7,601 nt of DNA from an uncultured Verrucomicrobiota bacterium (lineage in GTDB: Bacteria; Verrucomicrobiota; Kiritimatiellia; RFP12; UBA1067): assembly GCA_946543025.1 (NCBI GenBank), contig CAMNLN010000173.1, positions 1 through 7,601 on the forward strand. The letters run 5' to 3'. The notes below the pieces were generated by a model that was not told the origin of the DNA, did no database searches, and worked only from the letters and a program-made list of their open reading frames with translations. The translations under genes and the position numbers were made by a program. This document shows positions 1 through 6,382 of the stretch, piece after piece (position 1 is the stretch's first letter; each line of letters starts with the position of its first letter).

Positions 1-1232
1 ATCGCGTCGTCCACGAGCGAGCCGATCACGAGGATGAGGCCGAACATGGTGAGGATGTTCAGCGTAAAGCCGAACGCGCGAAGGAAGATGAACGTGCCGA
101 GGAGCGCGATGGGAATCGCGATCGCGGGGACGAACGTCGCGCGCCAGTCCTGCAGGAAGAGGTAGGTGATGAGGACGACGAGCAGCAAGGCGATCACGAG
201 CGTCTTCGCCGTCTCCTTCATGAACACCTTCGTGAACGCCGTCGAGTCGTCCGCCAGCACGCACTTCACGCCCGGCGGCAGGCGCCCCACCCACTTTTCC
301 ACCTCGGCCTTGACGGACTTGACCGTCTCGATCGCGTTCGCCTCCGGCGACTTGTAGACGTTCAGGAAGATGGCCATGTCGTCGTTGAAGCGGTTGGTGG
401 ACGAGTAGGTCTTCGCGCCCAGCTCCACGCGCGCCACGTCCTTCAGCAGCACCTGCGCGCCCGTCTCGGGGTTCGCGCGTACGACGATGTTCTCGAACTC
501 CTCCTTCGTCTTGAGCCGCCCCTTCACGTTCAGCTTGTAGCTGAGGTAGCGGTTCGAGTACTCGCTGCCGATCGTGCCGGCGGCGGCCTGCACGTTCTGC
601 GCCTGGATGGCGTTCTTGATGTCGAAGATCGTCACCCCCATGCCCGTCATGCGCACCGGGTTCAGCCACACGCGCATCGCGTACTTCCGGTTGGAGACAT
701 CCACAAGCGACACGCCCGGCAGGCGCTGCACGGCGTCCTTCACGTCGTTCTCCACGAAGTTGCAAAGGTCCATGATGGAGACCTGCCGCCCGTCCGTGAG
801 AAACACGTACATCGCCATGCGGTCCTCCTGCCGCTTGTTCACGGTGAGCCCCTTCGCGAGCACCTCGCTCGGCAGCTTCGGCTCCGCGCGTTTCACGGCG
901 TTCTGCAGGTTGACGAGGTTCATGTTCGAGTCCGTGCCGCTGCGGAACGTCACGTAGCAGGCGTAGGAGCCGTTGTTGTTGCAGCTCGACGAGAAGTACA
1001 GCAGATCCTCCACCGCGTTGATCTGGTCCTCGATCGGGATCGCCACCGTCTCGGCGATCACCTCGCTCGACGCGCCCGGATAGCTGGCCGTCACGTAGAT
1101 CGTCGTGGGCGCGATCTCGGGATATTCCGCCACCGGGATCGTGTTCAGGCACAGCCCGCCGCAGAACGCGATCAGGATGGAAATCACGAACGCGACGCGC
1201 GGATGGTCGATGAACGTCTGCGAGATCGACAC
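1..1232 (-). CDS. RND efflux pump inner-membrane subunit, AcrB/HAE1-like (partial, N-terminal 410 codons)
   Basis: This is the N-terminal part of a proton-driven RND transporter, which would sit in the inner membrane and export drugs or other small molecules through a periplasmic adaptor and an outer-membrane channel. The reading frame is open to the left edge, so roughly 600 residues of a usual 1,030-1,050 are missing. Residues line up with AcrB along the whole length from memory: TM1 at about 12-30, then 'PVAEYPEIAP' (33-42), 'ASYPGAS' (49-55), 'SGTD' (98-101), 'AQNVQAAAG' (211-219), TM2 at about 343-361 ending in 'YLFLQDWRAT', TM3 at 366-386, and TM4 'LTMFGLILVIGSLVDDA' (394-410). The last motif holds the paired aspartates D408-D409 that match the proton-relay pair D407/D408 of AcrB. 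The start is a GTG directly abutting the gspK TAA, with AGGAGG 8 nt upstream. The substrate cannot be told. An adaptor gene is not in view and may lie downstream. Confidence 0.95.
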   Translation of the reverse strand, partial: MSISQTFIDHPRVAFVISILIAFCGGLCLNTIPVAEYPEIAPTTIYVTASYPGASSEVIAETVAIPIEDQINAVEDLLYFSSSCNNNGSYACYVTFRSGTDSNMNLVNLQNAVKRAEPKLPSEVLAKGLTVNKRQEDRMAMYVFLTDGRQVSIMDLCNFVENDVKDAVQRLPGVSLVDVSNRKYAMRVWLNPVRMTGMGVTIFDIKNAIQAQNVQAAAGTIGSEYSNRYLSYKLNVKGRLKTKEEFENIVVRANPETGAQVLLKDVARVELGAKTYSSTNRFNDDMAIFLNVYKSPEANAIETVKSVKAEVEKWVGRLPPGVKCVLADDSTAFTKVFMKETAKTLVIALLLVVLITYLFLQDWRATFVPAIAIPIALLGTFIFLRAFGFTLNILTMFGLILVIGSLVDDA

Positions 1233-2441
1233 TTACGGATCCTCCTGCCATCGGATGTAGCGAATCTTCGAGTCCTGCACCATCGCCACCGCCTTCACCG
1301 TGTGCGAGATGCCGGACGAGGATCCGACGATCGTTATCTCAAAGTACATTTCAGGCGCGTAGATGAGATAGTTGGACGCCTCGTTGCCGATGTCGTTGCT
1401 CGTCTTCTCCTGGATACGGTTCTGCAGGTCGCTGAAATCCTTGAAGCTGCCGTAGTCCTCTTCCTTGAAGAACGCCGCATCGGCCGCCGTCGCGTCCGGC
1501 TTCTCGCGGAAGTCGATGATCGCCTGCACGATCTCCTCGCCCGTCGGCGCGAACGAGCTCGTGTTTTCCAAGTCATCCGCGATGCCGGGAATCGTCAGCA
1601 GGATCTCTTTCGAGGCCGTGTTGACGTTCACCTTGCCCGTGCCGATCACGTCGAAAAAGCCGAGAATCGACGTCACCTTGATCTGGTCCTCCTCCTTGTC
1701 CTCCGGGTTGATCACGCCCCCCGTCAGCACGACGGGATGCTCGCGGAATCCCTTCAGCATCGCCAGTTCCTTGAGGTCCGAAATTTCCCCGTTGCGCGGC
1801 TTGCACGGCTCGAACTCCATCGTGCCGTCCTCGCTCTTCAGCTCCTCCTTGTAGTACTCGGCCTCGCCGCCCTCGCCGCGCGGATATTCGTCGAGCAGGT
1901 CCTGCGAGAGCGCGTCGTCCGGATCGCGCCAGTCGTTCCACGAGCAGATGAGCTCGTTCCAATACTCTTCCGGCACGTTGCAGGACGCAAGGACGTTCTC
2001 CCAGATTTCCAGCCAGTTCTGGTTGCCGCCCGACCAGAGCGTGTTGATGTTCAACTTCGTCTCCTTCGCCTCGATACGGACGCTCACCGTGCCCGAATCC
2101 GGATCTTGGGCATCGAGCAGAATCGCCCCCGTATCAACGCGGGAACCGCTCTTGAGGTCCCGTTTCTCCTGGATCCACCTGTCTTGCTGGAACTCCTCCT
2201 CCATCTCGTCCAGAGACTGGTCTTCAGGCGCCTCGCTCACGTTCTTGTAGTCGGCGAGGATCACCTCGGCGATCACCCGCCCGGCATCCGTGAGGCTGTT
2301 CACGCGCACACGCTCGGTGGTATGCCGGTTGACGACCGACTGCAGCTTCGCTTCGGCGGCGAAGTTCAGGATGATGAGCGACAGCACCGCCACCACCCAG
2401 ATGACCGTCACCAGCGCGCTGCCTGTCCGTCCGCGTCTCAT
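1233..2441 (-). CDS. gspK: Type II secretion minor pseudopilin GspK
   Basis: GspK caps the tip of the T2SS pseudopilus together with GspI and GspJ and helps start its assembly in the periplasm. The 402-residue product has a short basic leader 'MRRGRTG', a hydrophobic segment at about 8-28, and a large periplasmic domain, which fits GspK as the largest minor pseudopilin. Prepilin peptidase would cut after G7; the +5 residue is Thr (T12), not Glu, which is expected for GspK. Family signatures in order: 'KLNINT' (129-134), 'DWRDPDDA' (170-177) followed by 'GGEAEYY' (191-197), 'KPRNGEISDLKELAMLKG' (214-231), and 'VNVNTASKEILLTIPGI' (271-287) of the helix-hairpin-helix-like part. The ATG overlaps the gspJ stop by one base (TGATG) and has GGAGGAGG 9 nt upstream (2451-2458). 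The frame stays open far upstream, but that part is out-of-frame shadow of gspJ. The TAA stop abuts the GTG of the RND gene. Confidence 0.93.
   Translation of the reverse strand: MRRGRTGSALVTVIWVVAVLSLIILNFAAEAKLQSVVNRHTTERVRVNSLTDAGRVIAEVILADYKNVSEAPEDQSLDEMEEEFQQDRWIQEKRDLKSGSRVDTGAILLDAQDPDSGTVSVRIEAKETKLNINTLWSGGNQNWLEIWENVLASCNVPEEYWNELICSWNDWRDPDDALSQDLLDEYPRGEGGEAEYYKEELKSEDGTMEFEPCKPRNGEISDLKELAMLKGFREHPVVLTGGVINPEDKEEDQIKVTSILGFFDVIGTGKVNVNTASKEILLTIPGIADDLENTSSFAPTGEEIVQAIIDFREKPDATAADAAFFKEEDYGSFKDFSDLQNRIQEKTSNDIGNEASNYLIYAPEMYFEITIVGSSSGISHTVKAVAMVQDSKIRYIRWQEDP
1241..1246 (-). promoter_or_regulatory. Ribosome binding site for the RND pump gene
   Basis: A perfect AGGAGG lies inside the last codons of gspK, 8 nt before the GTG at 1230-1232. 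It decides the GTG start, because the abutting arrangement TAAGTG leaves no other start near it. It also suggests that ribosomes finishing gspK re-initiate on the pump gene. Confidence 0.8.
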
Positions 2442-3388
2442 CACATTGGCCCTCCTCCAGGTGGCGGTCCGCCGCCGCCCATGCCCGGCATGCCGCCGGC
2501 AGGGCCACGACCGCCGCCCGCCGGGCCTCTGCCACCACCGCCAGCAGGCCCCCTTCCTCCGCCTGTCGGCGCGGTTCCGCCGCCCGACGACTTTCCGCCA
2601 CCGGACGACTTGCCGCCACCCGATGACTTGCCGCCCTTCTTGTCCTTTTCTTCCTTGCCCTCCTCGGAGGACACGGTGACGGGGTTCTGCGAAATGTCCC
2701 AGAGCGGAATCTCCACCACGCGCATGATCGGCACGGGCTCGCCTGTCTCCTTCGCCGGCGTCATCCAGAACGTCAGCTTCACCCGGTAGGGAATCGAGTT
2801 CGAGGTGTCCCACGTGTCCTCCCACTTGGGCGTGCCGTCGCTCTCCACGCTGTCCGGCTTGGACTGCACCTTGCAGTCGAACCCCTGGATACCCTCGATC
2901 AGCGGATACGGCTCGAACTGCTCGTCGTCGTTGAAATCCACCTCGCCGTCCGGATCGTCGGCGAGCAGATGAAGGTCGAGCTCGCCCGCCTTCACCCACA
3001 GGCCGCCCGGCCCGTCGCGCCCTTCCTTCTGCACCCACACCCGCACCGTGTGCGGCGTCTCGGAAAGCTGCGAGCGGTTGCCGACGATCGACGTGCCGAG
3101 CTTGACCCACTGGATCGTGTCGCTGTCCTCCGGATCTTCGCCGTTGTCGTACAGCTGGAAGCCGTAGGCGTAGTCCTGCTTCCCTGTCGTGGGATAGTAG
3201 GCGCTGCGCAGTCCGCTGATCACCTGCGTGAGCGCGTACTCGGCGTTGCGAACCGTATCCGCCACCGCCGCCGAGCGGCTCCAGCATCGGATCGCGGTGT
3301 TGAACGTGATGAAGCACACCGTCATCATGATGGCCGTGATGATGACGGACACCAGCAGCTCGATGAGCGTGAAGCCGCGCCGCGTCAT
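2441..3388 (-). CDS. gspJ: Type II secretion minor pseudopilin GspJ with Gly-rich C-terminal tail
   Basis: GspJ is a minor pseudopilin of the T2SS tip complex with GspI and GspK, anchored in the inner membrane before assembly. The 315-residue product starts 'MTRRGFTLIELLVSVIITAIM', a perfect type IV pilin-like leader with cleavage after G5 and Glu at +5 (E10). The beta-rich domain runs to about residue 240. The assignment as GspJ rests on position between gspI and gspK, on size, and on features such as 'IEGIQGFDCKV' (164-174) and the late 'PYRVKLTFWM' strand (200-209). Residues 243-315 are an unusual low-complexity tail: a charged linker, three KSSGGG units, three RGPAGGG units and a Gly/Pro end. 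Typical GspJ proteins are near 200 residues and lack this. The ATG overlaps the gspI TGA in ATGA, with GGAGGA 7 nt upstream (3396-3401). An upstream extension in the same frame is rejected because it would place the pilin leader inside the protein. Confidence 0.9.
   Translation of the reverse strand: MTRRGFTLIELLVSVIITAIMMTVCFITFNTAIRCWSRSAAVADTVRNAEYALTQVISGLRSAYYPTTGKQDYAYGFQLYDNGEDPEDSDTIQWVKLGTSIVGNRSQLSETPHTVRVWVQKEGRDGPGGLWVKAGELDLHLLADDPDGEVDFNDDEQFEPYPLIEGIQGFDCKVQSKPDSVESDGTPKWEDTWDTSNSIPYRVKLTFWMTPAKETGEPVPIMRVVEIPLWDISQNPVTVSSEEGKEEKDKKGGKSSGGGKSSGGGKSSGGGTAPTGGGRGPAGGGGRGPAGGGRGPAGGMPGMGGGGPPPGGGPM
2492..2554 (-). repeat. Three RGPAGGG(G) repeats in the GspJ tail
   Basis: Residues 279-299 of GspJ read as three copies of RGPAGG followed by one or two further Gly in the first two copies. 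They are followed by MPGMGGGGPPPGGGPM to the stop. The stretch is predicted to be flexible and disordered. Confidence 0.85.
2576..2629 (-). repeat. Three in-frame 18-bp repeats coding KSSGGG in the GspJ tail
   Basis: Residues 254-271 of GspJ are KSSGGG repeated three times without interruption. The three DNA units differ only at third codon positions (for example TCA/TCG, TCG/TCC, GGT/GGC, GGC/GGA), so the amino acid pattern is kept while the bases have drifted. This argues against a very recent slippage product. Confidence 0.9.
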
Positions 3389-3876
3389 GGCTTCTTCCTC
3401 CACAGCTTGATCACGTTCAGCTCTTCGCGCTTCGCGCCGTAGTTGTTTCCGCCCCAGCGCACGGTGGAACGGATCGCGTAGATGCCGCCGTTCCACTGAA
3501 GGATCTCGTCGTCCGTCTCGTCCACCGTCCGCTCGAAGGTGTAGTCCTGGAGCTGTTCGCGCTCGGCGCGCGGCAGTTCCATCTCCAGCTCGCTCACGAG
3601 ATCGAGGGCGGCCGTCTCGTTCACGTTCAGCAGATCGTCGCTCATGACGTCCTCCCCGCTCGTCGTCACCTGCGAAGGGTCGGGAATCGGATGTGCCATC
3701 TCGCCGAGCTGAAGAACCAGCTGGGCGGACTCGAACCGCTTCGAGGCCAGCATCAGCCGCTGGCACTGCATCATGCAGGAGAGGATGGCGATGCACCCGA
3801 CGGCCAGCATGACGGCGGCGATCAGGACTTCCATCAGCGTGAAGCCGGCGCGGAGACTGGAACGGCACGGCGTCAT
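3385..3876 (-). CDS. gspI: Type II secretion minor pseudopilin GspI
   Basis: GspI is the minor pseudopilin that nucleates the GspI-J-K tip complex. The 163-residue product has the leader 'MTPCRSSLRAG' and the conserved 'FTLMEVLIAAVMLAVGCIAIL', with peptidase cleavage after G11 and Glu at +5 (E16). The mature form of about 152 residues is a little longer than common GspI. It has a Met/Cys-rich stretch just after the membrane helix (C34, C38) and an acidic middle (about 74-125). The sequence alone only proves a pilin-like protein; the GspI call comes from the order G-H-I-J-K and the size. The start ATG overlaps the gspH stop (ATGA), with GAGGA 9 nt upstream (3886-3890). A longer frame to 3993 is only gspH shadow, as it lacks a site and would bury the leader 50 residues in. 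Confidence 0.85.
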   Translation of the reverse strand: MTPCRSSLRAGFTLMEVLIAAVMLAVGCIAILSCMMQCQRLMLASKRFESAQLVLQLGEMAHPIPDPSQVTTSGEDVMSDDLLNVNETAALDLVSELEMELPRAEREQLQDYTFERTVDETDDEILQWNGGIYAIRSTVRWGGNNYGAKREELNVIKLWRKKP

Positions 3877-4634
3877 CGGTCGTCGTCCTCGTCTTCGGGG
3901 TTCTTGATCGCGCCGAAGCGGTCCACCTCCAGCACCGTCGCGGCGTCCTCGTCCTGGCCGTCTTTCCACACCAGGATGCGGTGCGGCTCGCAACGGCCGT
4001 TCGTCTCGAAGACGATCGAGACGGGCTCGCGCATCTCCTGATTCGCCTTGTCTTCGCTACCAGGCTCGTTTGTCGCTTTCGCCTTCTCGTCGTCCGTCTT
4101 CTCGGTCTTGTCGCGTCCCAGCAGGTAGTCCACGTTGCTGAACACGGACACGGCTTTCTTCTTGCCGTTCATCGATTCGCCTTCCTCGCCCAGGAACTCG
4201 ACCTTCACATGGACGTCCGGAAACTCGAATGCGCGCGCATCCATGCCCTCCTGCACGACGGTCTCGGCGGAATCCTCCTCAGTTTCCTCCTCCAGAGTCG
4301 GCAACTCGGCCTCCGGATCGAAGATCGAACGGGCGACGGACGACGAGGCCTCCTCCGTCGGCGTGGACAGCTCGGAACCCGCCTTTACCTCGATCTGGCT
4401 CTTGACGAACGTATCCCCTTCCCACACCTCCGAGTAGGTGACCACCACGGCGTGCTGCCGCAGGAGAGCCATCGTCCGCGCGTAGCCGGAGAGCTGCCAC
4501 ACGCTGCGCACGGCGTTCTTCATCCGCACGGATGCGGTGCCGGAGCCGACGCTTAACGCCGCCGTGGACAGCATCACCGCGATGATCGCCACCACCACCA
4601 GCAGCTCGACAAGCGTAAAACCATGCCTCTTCAT
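3873..4634 (-). CDS. gspH: Type II secretion minor pseudopilin GspH
   Basis: GspH is a minor pseudopilin thought to link the major pseudopilin shaft to the tip complex. The 253-residue product opens 'MKRHGFTLVELLVVVAIIAVML', with cleavage after G5 and Glu at +5 (E10). GspH-like features follow: 'VRSVWQLSGYARTMALLRQHAVVV' (42-65), which matches the usual helix with 'aR..A', and the C-terminal 'VSIVFETNGRCEPHRILVWKDG' (205-226) with 'LEVDRFGAIKN' (235-245), the usual 'f.~.G...' and 'v...G.v' strands. It is longer than most GspH (about 150-190 residues) because of acidic inserts near 86-130 and 174-203 and an acidic end 'PEDEDDDR'. The start is fixed by the pilin leader; upstream there is no clear Shine-Dalgarno site. 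It could be an unassigned pseudopilin of similar design, but order supports GspH. Its stop overlaps the gspI start. Confidence 0.85.
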   Translation of the reverse strand: MKRHGFTLVELLVVVAIIAVMLSTAALSVGSGTASVRMKNAVRSVWQLSGYARTMALLRQHAVVVTYSEVWEGDTFVKSQIEVKAGSELSTPTEEASSSVARSIFDPEAELPTLEEETEEDSAETVVQEGMDARAFEFPDVHVKVEFLGEEGESMNGKKKAVSVFSNVDYLLGRDKTEKTDDEKAKATNEPGSEDKANQEMREPVSIVFETNGRCEPHRILVWKDGQDEDAATVLEVDRFGAIKNPEDEDDDR

Positions 4635-4698
4635 GGGGAGGTCCCGCTGTGCGAAGTATGCCGACTACGATTCCGCCTGCCGTGCCCTCACGCCACCG
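4635..4698 (-). other. 64-nt spacer between gspG and gspH without a clear ribosome binding site
   Basis: The spacer has no AGGAGG-like site at the proper distance before gspH; only GGGACCTCCC sits just before the ATG. It has no T-tract and no long stem for a terminator. Read on the plus strand it contains a small GGGA-GG-TCCC inverted repeat (4635-4644). I see no gene in it. Confidence 0.5.
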
Positions 4699-5115
4699 TT
4701 ATTTCTTCTTGTCGGTGTCGATGTTCGACAGATCGTCTTCCGTGCCGAACTCCTCGTCCGGGCCGGAGGACGTCAGCTTGAAGCGCTTCTTGCCGAGCTT
4801 CTCGTACTGGAACGGGTTACCCCAGGCGTCGTTCAGGTTGCCGCTCTCGATCAGCGGGTCGTCGCCCTCGGTGAGCGCGTCCAGCGTCTCCGGCAGCTTG
4901 CTGTTGTGCTCGAACTGGTACTGCGTGATCGCCTGGCCGATCGTCACGATCTGCTGCTGCGTGGCCGTGACGTTCGCGCGGCGCATGTAGCGGCCGACGT
5001 TCGTCACCGCGAGCGCCGTCAAGAGACCGACGATCATGACGGCCACCATCACTTCCATCAGCGTGAAGCCCGCCTTGGCCGCGCGCTCGAGCTGTTCTCT
5101 TTCCTTCTCGTTCAT
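4699..5115 (-). CDS. gspG: Type II secretion major pseudopilin GspG
   Basis: GspG polymerises into the periplasmic pseudopilus that pushes substrates through the secretin. The 138-residue product has a 16-residue leader ending 'AAKAG', then 'FTLMEVMVAVMIVGLLTALAV', with cleavage after G16 and Glu at +5 (E21). The long alpha1 helix continues through 'TATQQQIVTIGQAITQYQFEH' (50-70). The hallmark 'DAWGNPFQY' (96-104) is present, as is the C-terminal 'SSGPDEEFGTEDDLSN' (116-131), which fits the calcium-binding loop of major pseudopilins. A lysine-rich end follows. The mature length of about 122 residues is normal. The ATG has AAAGGA 7 nt upstream (5123-5128). The gene lies 75 nt after gspF, in a spacer carrying heptamer repeats, and 64 nt before gspH. 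The larger gaps on both sides may allow separate tuning of this most abundant subunit. Confidence 0.95.
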   Translation of the reverse strand: MNEKEREQLERAAKAGFTLMEVMVAVMIVGLLTALAVTNVGRYMRRANVTATQQQIVTIGQAITQYQFEHNSKLPETLDALTEGDDPLIESGNLNDAWGNPFQYEKLGKKRFKLTSSGPDEEFGTEDDLSNIDTDKKK

Positions 5116-5151
5116 TTCCTGTTCCTTTCAGTTTGTCTTTTATTGTCAAAT

Positions 5152-5200
5152 CTCGCTAACCACTAGCCGCTAGCCACTAACCACTCGCCACTAGGCACCC
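5152..5200 (-). repeat. Tandem heptamer repeat at the end of gspF
   Basis: Read on the coding (minus) strand from 5193, the sequence runs TAGTGGC, GAGTGGT, TAGTGGC, TAGCGGC, TAGTGGT and then the degenerate TAGCGAG. The first unit supplies the gspF stop codon, and a degenerate half unit lies in the last gspF codons (5194-5200). Because the period is 7, the TAG triplets fall in all three reading frames. The function is unknown. Confidence 0.8.
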
Positions 5201-6345
5201 AAGGAATTGGACACCGCGAACACCGCCGAGAAGATCGCGAAGATGATGAAGCCGATCACGCCCGCCAGCACGAAAAGCAGCACCATCGGCAGCATCTCCG
5301 TGAACGTCTTGATGTTCGCGTCCATCTCCTTCTGGTAGCGTGTGCCGATGTGGCCGAGCGAGGACGAGAGGTCGCCCGCGCGCTCGCCCACGGCCAGCAT
5401 GTCCGTCATCAGGCGCGGAAACACGCCGCTCGTCGCGAGCGGGCCGGAGATCGAGGTGCCGTCCGTCACGCGCTTGCGCGCCGTGTGGAGCGCGTCCGCG
5501 ATCACCGCGTTCTCGCACGTGTCCTCGGCGATCTTGAGCGCGTTCAGCACGTTCACGCCGTTCGTGAGGAGCGTCTTGAGCGTGTAGGCGAGCGTCGAGT
5601 ACGCGCCGCACGCCACGATGCCCTTTACGAGCGGCATCTTGAGCTTCCACGTGTCGATCTTGCGCCGCCCCTCCGGCGTCTTCGACCATCTGACGAGCCA
5701 GACGATCGCAAACGCAAGCGCAAGGCCCAGCGCCGCGCCCTTCCAGCTGTTCACGAAGTCGGTCATGTCCATCAGCGCGCGCGTGGCGCCCGGCAGCTGG
5801 CCGCCCAGCTGCTCGAACACCTTCTGGAACTTCGGGATGATCACCTTCATCGTGATGACGACGGCCACCACGCCGAAACCGAGCACGAAGCACGGATAGC
5901 GCAGCGCGCCCTTGATCTTCGCGCGCATGGAGTCCGACCGCTCGTAGTGTTCCACCAGCCGCCGCAACACGTCCACCATCGCGCCGGACGCCTCGCCCGC
6001 GCGGATCATGTTCGCGTAAAGGGGCTGGAACGTCTTGGGATGGTGCCCCACCGCGTCAGAGAACGACTCGCCGTTCACGATGCGGCTGGTGAGATCCTTG
6101 CACACGGCACGCTGGGCGGAGTCCTCCTCGCCCTGGTTGGCAAGGCAGCCAAGCGCTTCGCCCAGCGTCATGCCGGCCTCGAGAAGGTCGGCGAGCTCCC
6201 CCGTGAAGAGGAGCACGTCGGCTTCCTTCATCGCCGGCATTCCACCGCCCCCGAAGGTGATCTTCTTGTTGAAGATGCTTTCCTTCGGCTTCTTCACGGC
6301 CGGCTTCTTCACGGCCGGCCGCGCTCTGGGGGGTTGTGTTGCCAT
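5191..6345 (-). CDS. gspF: Type II secretion inner-membrane platform protein GspF
   Basis: GspF is the polytopic inner-membrane platform protein that couples the cytoplasmic ATPase GspE to pseudopilus growth. The 384-residue product has a basic, Pro/Ala/Lys-rich cytoplasmic N-terminus (1-40) and then two T2SSF domains. The first is at about 45-167 with 'GELADLLEAGMTLGEAL' (49-65) and 'RAGEASGAMVDVLRRL' (115-130). The second is at about 245-370 with 'LAYTLKTLLTNGVNVLNAL' (252-270) and 'VGERAGDLSSSLGHIG' (319-334). Membrane segments are near 150-172, 203-219 and 352-378. The length is slightly below the usual 400 or so. The ATG at 6345 is preferred because AAGGA lies 8 nt upstream. A GTG 17 codons earlier would overlap serA, lacks a site and adds no conserved sequence. 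The gene follows serA by 37 nt. GspE, its partner, is not in the window. A type IV pilus PilC is excluded mainly by the GspG-K neighbours. Confidence 0.95.
   Translation of the reverse strand: MATQPPRARPAVKKPAVKKPKESIFNKKITFGGGGMPAMKEADVLLFTGELADLLEAGMTLGEALGCLANQGEEDSAQRAVCKDLTSRIVNGESFSDAVGHHPKTFQPLYANMIRAGEASGAMVDVLRRLVEHYERSDSMRAKIKGALRYPCFVLGFGVVAVVITMKVIIPKFQKVFEQLGGQLPGATRALMDMTDFVNSWKGAALGLALAFAIVWLVRWSKTPEGRRKIDTWKLKMPLVKGIVACGAYSTLAYTLKTLLTNGVNVLNALKIAEDTCENAVIADALHTARKRVTDGTSISGPLATSGVFPRLMTDMLAVGERAGDLSSSLGHIGTRYQKEMDANIKTFTEMLPMVLLFVLAGVIGFIIFAIFSAVFAVSNSLGA
6286..6315 (-). repeat. Perfect 15-bp tandem duplication coding PAVKK twice in GspF
   Basis: Two identical 15-base units (6286-6300 and 6301-6315) lie head to tail and encode 'AVKKPAVKKP' at residues 11-20. 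The exact base identity suggests a recent duplication in the variable cytoplasmic N-terminus of GspF. Confidence 0.85.
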
Positions 6346-6353
6346 GCGTACGT

Positions 6354-6358
6354 TCCTT
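6354..6358 (-). promoter_or_regulatory. Ribosome binding site for gspF
   Basis: AAGGA lies 8 nt before the ATG at 6343-6345, in the serA-gspF spacer. It supports that start over the GTG at 6394-6396 that overlaps the end of serA. Confidence 0.7.
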
Positions 6359-6382
6359 GCGGAGGAATGTATGCGCGCGCGG

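Noticed and set aside
166..957. Plus-strand frames at 166-357 and 574-957
   Set aside because: Both are antisense to the RND pump gene, whose aligned sequence runs without break through this region.
2444..2662. Repeats in the gspJ tail as a CRISPR or mobile-element trace
   Set aside because: Units are in frame, contiguous and code for Gly-rich protein. There are no spacers, inverted ends or target duplications.
1203..2789. Long open frame of 528 codons on the plus strand
   Set aside because: It is antisense to gspK and the end of gspJ, both of which have clear family motifs. The translation is Arg/Leu/His-rich and low in complexity, as expected from the shadow frame of GC-rich coding DNA.
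2442..3317. Upstream extension of the gspK frame to 694 codons
   Set aside because: The extra part is out of frame over gspJ, is Arg/Gly-rich without motifs, and would bury the pilin leader and membrane helix in the middle of the protein.
3389..3868. Upstream extension of the gspJ frame to 475 codons
   Set aside because: It overlaps gspI in another frame. The pilin leader MTRRGFTLIE and GGAGGA site fix the start at 3388.
5144..5149. TTGACA matching a -35 box upstream of gspG (minus strand)
   Set aside because: No TATAAT-like sequence lies 15-19 bases downstream; the expected place holds GAAAGGAACAGG, which includes the gspG ribosome binding site. The ATG is only 28 bases after the TTGACA.
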